From Betaproteobacteria bacterium (GTDB lineage: Bacteria > Pseudomonadota > Gammaproteobacteria > Burkholderiales > Burkholderiaceae_C), in assembly GCA_025354965.1 (NCBI GenBank), contig JANXLW010000365.1, positions 1 to 11,828 on the forward strand: a stretch of 11,828 nt of DNA, in the 5' to 3' direction. Below, one piece after another: positions 7,393-11,828 of this stretch. How positions within the stretch are numbered: position 1 is the stretch's first letter; every line of letters starts with the position of its first letter. Below the pieces are notes generated by a model. It had not been told where the DNA came from, ran no database searches, and was given only the letters and a program-made list of their open reading frames with translations. The translations under genes and the position numbers were made by a program.

Positions 7393-8649
7393 ATGAGCAC
7401 TGCGACCGCAATCGACATCAGCACCCTTCGCATCAACGGCCAGCGACTTTGGGACTCCTTGATGGAGTTGGCCAAGATTGGTGCCACGCCCAAGGGTGGC
7501 GTCTGCCGTTTGACCCTGACCACACTCGACGGCCAGGGACGCGACCTGGTGACGCGTTGGGGTCGCGAGGCCGGGCTCACCGTGACCATCGACAAGATCG
7601 GCAACGGCTTCATGCGCCGCGCCGGGCGCAACAATGCACTGCCGCCAATTGTGGCCGGCAGCCACATCGACACCCAGCCCACCGGCGGCAAGTTCGACGG
7701 CAACTACGGCGTGCTCTCCGCACTCGAAGTGGTGCGCACGCTCAACGACCACGGCATTGAAACCGAAGCGCCGATCGAGGTGGCTTTCTGGACCAACGAA
7801 GAAGGTTCGCGCTTTGTGCCGGTGATGATGGGCTCCGGTGTGTTTGCCAAGGTCTTCACGCTGGAGCACGCCTACGCTGCCACCGACACCGAAGGCAAGT
7901 CGGTGAAGGACGAACTCACGCGCATCGGTTACGTCGGTCCGCAAGAGCCGGGCGATCATCCGATCGGAACCTACTTCGAGGCCCACATCGAGCAAGGCCC
8001 AGTGTTGGAGGATGCCGATGTGACCATTGGCGTGGTGCAGGGCGTGCTGGGCATCCGCTGGTTCGACTGCACCGTGACCGGCATGGAGGCGCACGCCGGC
8101 CCGACACCGATGGCCTTGCGCAAGGACGCGATGCAGGTGTCGGCGCGCATCATGCAGGAGGTGGTGGCCTGCGCGCTGCGGCATCAGCCGCATGGGCGTG
8201 GCACGGTCGGCATGGTGCAGGTGCATCCGAACAGCCGCAACGTGATTCCGGGTCGCGTCAAGTTCAGTATCGACCTGCGCAACAGCACCGATACGCTGGT
8301 GGACCAGATGGCTGATGAGGTCAAGGCTTTCGCCGCAAGGGCGGCCAAGGAGAGCGGTCTGGATGTCAAGGTCGAAATGGTGTCGAGCTACCCGGCGCAG
8401 GCCTTCCACGATGACTGCAAGGGAGCCGTCGCGCGCGCCGCACAAAAGCTGGGCTACTCCAACATGCCGGCCGTCTCCGGCGCCGGTCACGACGCCGTCT
8501 ACATGGCGCGCCTGGCCCCCAGCGGCATGATCTTCATCCCCTGCAAGGACGGCATCAGCCACAACGAGATCGAGTACGCCTCCCCGGAGCACATCACGGC
8601 GGGCGCCAATGTGCTGCTGCATGCGATGCTGGAGCGCGCTGGTACGTGA
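7393..8649 (+). CDS. M20-family N-carbamoyl-beta-alanine amidohydrolase (beta-ureidopropionase, HyuC/PydC type)
   Basis: A 418-residue zinc-dependent amidohydrolase of the M20 family that also holds N-carbamoyl-L-amino acid hydrolases and allantoate amidohydrolases. Metal ligands are visible: H91 in GSHIDTQPTGG, D102 in GKFDG, E136/E137 in TNEEGSRF, H198 in EAHIEQGP, and H390 in GISHNEIEY. Substrate-binding residues typical of the family follow in GMEAHAGPTPM and NVIPGRV. In this context it should cleave N-carbamoyl-beta-alanine to beta-alanine, CO2 and ammonia, closing the reductive pyrimidine pathway. Sequence alone does not exclude a preference for N-carbamoyl-L-amino acids or for allantoate. 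The Shine-Dalgarno AGGAAG (7382-7387) is 5 nt before the ATG. It is the last intact gene of the cluster. Confidence 0.93.
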   Translation: MSTATAIDISTLRINGQRLWDSLMELAKIGATPKGGVCRLTLTTLDGQGRDLVTRWGREAGLTVTIDKIGNGFMRRAGRNNALPPIVAGSHIDTQPTGGKFDGNYGVLSALEVVRTLNDHGIETEAPIEVAFWTNEEGSRFVPVMMGSGVFAKVFTLEHAYAATDTEGKSVKDELTRIGYVGPQEPGDHPIGTYFEAHIEQGPVLEDADVTIGVVQGVLGIRWFDCTVTGMEAHAGPTPMALRKDAMQVSARIMQEVVACALRHQPHGRGTVGMVQVHPNSRNVIPGRVKFSIDLRNSTDTLVDQMADEVKAFAARAAKESGLDVKVEMVSSYPAQAFHDDCKGAVARAAQKLGYSNMPAVSGAGHDAVYMARLAPSGMIFIPCKDGISHNEIEYASPEHITAGANVLLHAMLERAGT

Positions 8650-8908
8650 GAGCAGCATGCTTATAAGTTGACGTTGCCCGACGTGGCAGCGTCCACAGTG
8701 ATGGCTTAGGCAACCCAATGCTCGTTGACAGCAATGCGACGTGAGCCCATAGGCCGATCGATGCTGGCGGCGGCGCTGTTGCACCTGGCAGGATTGGCGC
8801 GCGTGCAGGACGAAGTACCAATCGACGTCAGCGGCAGTCTTCCGAATTTGGTCCGATTCGGCCTGGCGATGTCGCAAGCCATGTTCACAATTTTATGGAG
8901 ACTAGGCT
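8650..8908. other. Gap with no recognised gene
   Basis: About 260 nt between the M20 hydrolase and the broken GFA gene. Open frames exist on both strands (8725 onward on plus; 8888 to 8706 on minus), but none has a Shine-Dalgarno or a domain I recognise. Apart from the hairpin at 8670-8693 I see nothing convincing. It may contain remnants of an older gene. Confidence 0.5.
8670..8693 (+). terminator. Possible weak hairpin after the M20 hydrolase gene
   Basis: GACGTTGCC (8670-8678) and GGCAGCGTC (8685-8693) form a 9-bp stem with one G-U pair and a 6-nt loop, 20 nt after the stop codon. No U-tract follows, so it may be a processing or Rho-dependent end rather than an intrinsic terminator. Confidence 0.35.
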
Positions 8909-9373
8909 ATGACGTACCAACGCTCACTCAATCCGCTTCCTGCGGCTGTGGCCAGTCAAAATTCAAAGTCAATGGAGTGCCGATTGGTCGCTTTAAGTAC
9001 CACTGCACTATCCGCCAGAACCTTTGCAAAAAAGCCTTACGTTGACGTGGTTATGCTTTGGGACAACACCATCACACTGCCCGCAGAGCAACCGTTCACA
9101 TTCCGAAAATATCGGGCGCCGCCAGCGCTTCAGCGCTCAACCTGTGATGCCTGCGGTGCCCCCGTTATAGGATTTCTGCGCTTGGCTCCGTTCGTTCGGT
9201 TGGCCTTTTCACAGGCCGCAAATTTCTCCGAGCAGAGCGTACTCCCACTGCCCAGCGTTCACATTTTCTACCACTCCCGCGGTCTAGACGTCGATGACGA
9301 CTTACCCAAGATTTCCGGCTACTGGTCTAGCGAACTCGCGGTGACAAGGCTCTTGTTTAGTCGCGCAACCTAA
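8909..9373 (+). pseudogene. Broken GFA-family (Mss4-like zinc fold) gene
   Basis: The parts of a small GFA / glutathione-dependent formaldehyde-activating-like protein are present but in different frames. A good start exists at ATG 8909 (GGAG at 8897-8900, 8 nt spacing). The first zinc motif SCGCGQSKFKVNG and GRFKYHCTI are read in another frame, which ends at TGA 9043-9045. The rest (from PYVDVVMLWDNTITLP through CDACGAPVIG and HIFYHSRGLDVDDDLPKISGYW) returns to the frame of the ATG and ends at TAA 9371-9373. The second shift falls at or near an A6 run (9028-9033). The fourth cysteine expected in the CHCxxC-type motif is Arg (codon CGC at 9013-9015). Two shifts plus a lost zinc ligand argue for a true pseudogene rather than a single sequencing error. 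An in-frame ATG at 8881 could avoid the first shift but has no Shine-Dalgarno. Confidence 0.72.
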
Positions 9374-9560
9374 TGACGTGTTCGGTTGAATCGCAGCGTA
9401 AGCAATGATGTTACGGCAGGGCGACCCAGTTTGATACGATGATGGCAATGAATGCCGTCGATCAGCCGCCTGTTGTACGTACCGAAATGTCGCGCCCCGT
9501 TTGTACCCTGGTGGTGGTGGAGCCGATGCACCGGATTGGCGCAATTCTGCAGGAGTGATG

Positions 9561-10307
9561 ATGACGAAGCGTTCCCTGTTCGTTGTGGCCTTGGTCACAC
9601 TACTTCTCGGAGGCTGTGCCATGAATAGACCTTGGACTCTGGCTGAAGGTCAGCATCCGCAAGCGTTTGAAAAGCAGATCAGTAAAACCGTCCGCAGCCG
9701 CTTCCTGCTGTATTTGCCCCAGGCGTACGACGCAGCGGTCACCAAGAAATGGCCGCTAATTATCTTCCTGCATGGATCGGGCGAACGCGGGGACGACCTG
9801 GAACAGGTCAAGCAGCACGGCCCGCCAAAAATGGTTCAATCCAATGCTGACTTTCCCTTCATCGTGGTGTCACCGCAGGCGCCTGCAGACACCAGTTGGG
9901 ACAGCGATACGGTGAATGCATTGCTGGATGAACTGATGGCGCGCCTGCCGGTCGATGCCGATCGCATTTACTTGACTGGCTTGAGCCTGGGCGGCTATGG
10001 CACGTGGAACATCGCTGCCGATCATCCGGAACGCTTTGCTGCGATAGCCCCGATCTGCGGCGCGGGCGAGACCGACAATGCATGCCGCCTGAAGAATGTG
10101 CCCATCTGGGCCTTCCACGGGGGCAGCGACTCGGTCGTTCCTCTCAAGGACGATCAGGACATGGTTGACGCCGTCAAGGCCTGCGGCGGCGATGTGAAAT
10201 TCACCGTGTATCCGGGCGTGGACCACGATTCCTGGACCCGGACCTACGCCAATCCCGCGCTATACCAGTGGTTCTTGCAACATAAGCGTGTCAGCGCAAA
10301 GCCTTGA
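9561..10307 (+). CDS. Lipoprotein alpha/beta-hydrolase (predicted esterase/peptidase, COG4099-like)
   Basis: A 248-residue secreted hydrolase. The N-terminus MTKRSLFVVALVTLLLGGC is a lipoprotein signal peptide with lipobox LGGC; C19 would be lipidated and Ala at +2 suggests the outer membrane. The alpha/beta-hydrolase core shows FLHGSGERGDD (oxyanion region), the nucleophile elbow GLSLGG with S142, an acid D190 in FHGGSDSVVP, and H222 in GVDHDSW, giving a full Ser-Asp-His triad. It belongs with the esterase / PHB-depolymerase-like predicted peptidases; its substrate cannot be told. The frame is open up to 9501, but the Shine-Dalgarno AGGAG (9551-9555) places the start at ATG 9561 (5 nt spacing); ATG 9558 is too close. 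It stands alone, with no sign of co-transcription with its neighbours, and is not obviously linked to pyrimidine use. Confidence 0.9.
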   Translation: MTKRSLFVVALVTLLLGGCAMNRPWTLAEGQHPQAFEKQISKTVRSRFLLYLPQAYDAAVTKKWPLIIFLHGSGERGDDLEQVKQHGPPKMVQSNADFPFIVVSPQAPADTSWDSDTVNALLDELMARLPVDADRIYLTGLSLGGYGTWNIAADHPERFAAIAPICGAGETDNACRLKNVPIWAFHGGSDSVVPLKDDQDMVDAVKACGGDVKFTVYPGVDHDSWTRTYANPALYQWFLQHKRVSAKP

Positions 10308-10606
10308 ACCTGAATGTCGACGGCTGTCGACCCCTGCATCTGCCGCGCCGCCGCCGTCCGAACGCCCACAGAGCGCATTCAAGAGCGATGTTGCTGGCGT
10401 GAAATCCCACCCCAGCGAGTTGAGTGAAGCGCGCCAACACTATACTGAGGCGGTCCCGCCAACACAATGAACCTGCTGTCTTCAAAAGTCAGCTATTTCG
10501 AATGGGCGGCTGCTGGCTTGCCTGCACCGGCAAGAATGTGGCATATAACCATGAAATTCGAATAACATATATTTGATTTTCATGGTTTAACTGGTAGCAT
10601 GACGGC
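10308..10606 (+). other. Gene-free region upstream of the ATPase
   Basis: 299 nt. The first 200 nt show no gene; the hexamer GTCGAC occurs twice near 10316-10331. A short perfect inverted repeat, CTTGCC/GGCAAG, lies at 10517-10534 with no U-tract. From 10541 the sequence turns sharply AT-rich and carries the 10-bp dyad listed separately. It probably holds the ATPase promoter. Confidence 0.5.
10547..10587. promoter_or_regulatory. 10-bp dyad flanking a probable promoter of the ATPase gene
   Basis: AACCATGAAA (10547-10556) and TTTCATGGTT (10578-10587) are exact reverse complements 21 nt apart, centred about 40 nt before the ATG. The left arm overlaps a -10-like TATAAC (10544-10549), and TATATT (10568-10573) lies between the arms. 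The whole block is much richer in AT than its surroundings. It could be an operator for a dimeric regulator, or a binding site for the encoded protein itself. No well-placed -35 was found. Confidence 0.5.
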
Positions 10607-11776
10607 ATGCTCAACCGCCCGCAACTTGAAACGTCCATCAAAAAAGCGCTGACTCGCTCGCGTGGTGTGGTGCTCAGCGGCCCGCGTCAGTCCGGCAAGA
10701 GCACACTGGCCGAAAAGTTCCTGAGTCGCCAGTCGCCCAACTACTTTGACCTGGAATACCCGCCTCACGCGCAACGGCTCGAACAGGCAGCGCACACCCT
10801 GGAGAATTTAAACGGGCTGATCGTCATTGACGAGGTGCAGCTCAAGCCGAATTTATTTCCACTGCTTCGGGTTTTGATGGATCGCAGCAATGCGCCGGGG
10901 CAGTTTTTGCTGCTTGGCAGTGCATCACCGGCTTTGTTGCGGCAGGCCGGTGAGTCATTGCTGGGCCGGGTTGAGACGGTCGAAGTGGCTGGTTTTGACC
11001 TTCTGGAGATCAACGCCGAGCCTGGTACTTACAGCGACGAGGCTGCGTTGCGACTGTGGCTGCGCGGCGGTTTTCCACGTTCTTATCTGGCTGCGTCGGA
11101 TGACGACAGCATGGTGTGGCGCCAGCAGGCCATTGCCAACCATGTGCGCTTCGATTTGCCGCAGTTCGGCATCAATATCGCCGCGCCCGCCATGTTGCGC
11201 TTCTGGACCATGCTGGCGCACTACCACGGTCAAATCTGGTCGGCGGCACCACCGGCGCAGTCCATGGGAGTGGCCGAGCCCACCATTCGCCGCTATCTCG
11301 ACACCCTGACGCAAACCCTGATGGTCCGCCAATTGCAACCGTGGCATCAGAACCTGGGCAAGCGGCAAGTTAAAGCGCCCAAGATTTATTTTCGCGACTC
11401 GGGTTTCTTGCACGCCTTGATGAGCGTGCAAACGTTACCGGCCTTGTTGACGCACCCACAGTGTGGTGCCAGTTGGGAGGGTTTTGCGTTGGAGCAGGTG
11501 CTGCGCATCGCGCAACCTGACCAGGCCTATTTTTGGGCAACGCATCAGGGCGCAGAGCTCGACTTGCTGTTGTTCAAGGGCAATCAGCGCATCGGTGTGG
11601 AATTCAAACGCGCTGATGCGCCCCGCATCACGCCGAGCATACGCATTGCCATTGACAACCTGAACCTCGACGCCCTGTATGTGGTCTATCCTGGCCTGCA
11701 CCGCTATGCGCTGATGCCGGGCGTTGAAGTTGTACCCTTATGGACCTTGTTGCCAGGCAGCGTCCCGCTCAACTAA
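10607..11776 (+). CDS. AAA_14 / DUF4143 ATPase with PD-(D/E)XK-like C-terminus
   Basis: A 389-residue protein of the widespread ATPase family made of an N-terminal AAA_14 domain and a C-terminal DUF4143 domain. Walker A is GPRQSGKST (25-33, K31) and Walker B is LIVIDEVQ (D75, E76). A sensor-like LLLGSASPALLR follows. After a helical middle section with a winged-helix-like part (GVAEPTIRRYLDTL) comes the DUF4143 end. Its GAELDLLLF (E317, D319) and GVEFKR (E332, K334) resemble the PD-(D/E)XK nuclease core. The cellular role of this family is not established; proposals include DNA-related or mobile-element functions. It is a stand-alone gene. The Shine-Dalgarno is weak, but the N-terminus RPQLETSIKKAL...RGVVLSGPRQSGKS is usual for the family. 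Length is typical, and no damage is seen. Confidence 0.92.
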   Translation: MLNRPQLETSIKKALTRSRGVVLSGPRQSGKSTLAEKFLSRQSPNYFDLEYPPHAQRLEQAAHTLENLNGLIVIDEVQLKPNLFPLLRVLMDRSNAPGQFLLLGSASPALLRQAGESLLGRVETVEVAGFDLLEINAEPGTYSDEAALRLWLRGGFPRSYLAASDDDSMVWRQQAIANHVRFDLPQFGINIAAPAMLRFWTMLAHYHGQIWSAAPPAQSMGVAEPTIRRYLDTLTQTLMVRQLQPWHQNLGKRQVKAPKIYFRDSGFLHALMSVQTLPALLTHPQCGASWEGFALEQVLRIAQPDQAYFWATHQGAELDLLLFKGNQRIGVEFKRADAPRITPSIRIAIDNLNLDALYVVYPGLHRYALMPGVEVVPLWTLLPGSVPLN

Positions 11777-11828
11777 TCTACACTTCGCAGGCTTGCGTCG
11801 CCGTCGTTTTTTACCGTCATTAACCAGG

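Noticed and set aside
7372..8877. A 501-codon minus-strand open frame opposite the M20 hydrolase.
   Set aside because: It lacks any recognisable domain and a Shine-Dalgarno, and lies opposite a gene with clear zinc ligands; a shadow frame.
9028..9033. Programmed ribosomal frameshift at the A6 run in the GFA gene.
   Set aside because: No downstream stem-loop stands out, the family is not known for recoding, and a zinc-ligand cysteine is also lost; decay is simpler.
10517..10534. CTTGCC/GGCAAG inverted repeat as an intrinsic terminator for the lipoprotein gene.
   Set aside because: The stem is only 6 bp, no U-tract follows, and it lies more than 200 nt after the stop codon.

Overview
The window looks like a piece of a beta-proteobacterial chromosome, most likely Burkholderiales and close to Comamonadaceae (Rhodoferax/Polaromonas type). 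This is an inference from moderately high GC, from the type of pyrimidine-degradation cluster and from the neighbouring gene families; no rRNA or other marker gene is present to prove it.

Layout. (1) Positions 1-1113, minus strand: a RIO-type serine kinase whose C-terminus runs off the left edge (1-575), preceded by a hemerythrin-like HHE protein (613-1113). (2) Positions 1114-1438: a divergent, gene-free control region. It carries a near-consensus RutR-type operator, TTGACCGAATGGTCAG, at 1369-1384, 54 nt before the first gene of the main cluster. (3) Positions 1439-8649, plus strand: the core of the window, a reductive pyrimidine (uracil/thymine) degradation cluster. In order it holds preT and preA (the two subunits of NAD-dependent dihydropyrimidine dehydrogenase), an NCS1-family nucleobase/hydantoin transporter, a dihydropyrimidinase (hydA) and an M20-family N-carbamoyl-beta-alanine amidohydrolase. 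(4) Positions 8650-9373: a decayed stretch with a broken GFA-family (Mss4-like zinc fold) gene. (5) Positions 9561-10307: a lipoprotein alpha/beta-hydrolase. (6) Positions 10607-11776: an AAA_14/DUF4143 ATPase with an AT-rich upstream region that carries a 10-bp dyad.

How the genes work together. The transporter brings the pyrimidine (or a related cyclic ureide) in. PreTA reduces uracil or thymine to the 5,6-dihydro form with NADH. HydA opens the ring to N-carbamoyl-beta-alanine (or the isobutyrate analogue). The M20 hydrolase releases CO2, ammonia and beta-alanine. All three catabolic steps keep their key metal, iron-sulfur and catalytic residues. The later steps (beta-alanine transaminase, semialdehyde dehydrogenase) and the regulator are not in the window.

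The most notable non-coding signals are the RutR-like operator; a good intrinsic terminator (5744-5773) squeezed between the transporter and hydA; and a perfect 23-bp inverted repeat (7274-7350) between hydA and the M20 hydrolase. I see no CRISPR array, tRNA, rRNA or intact insertion sequence, and no clear sign of a wholly new system.
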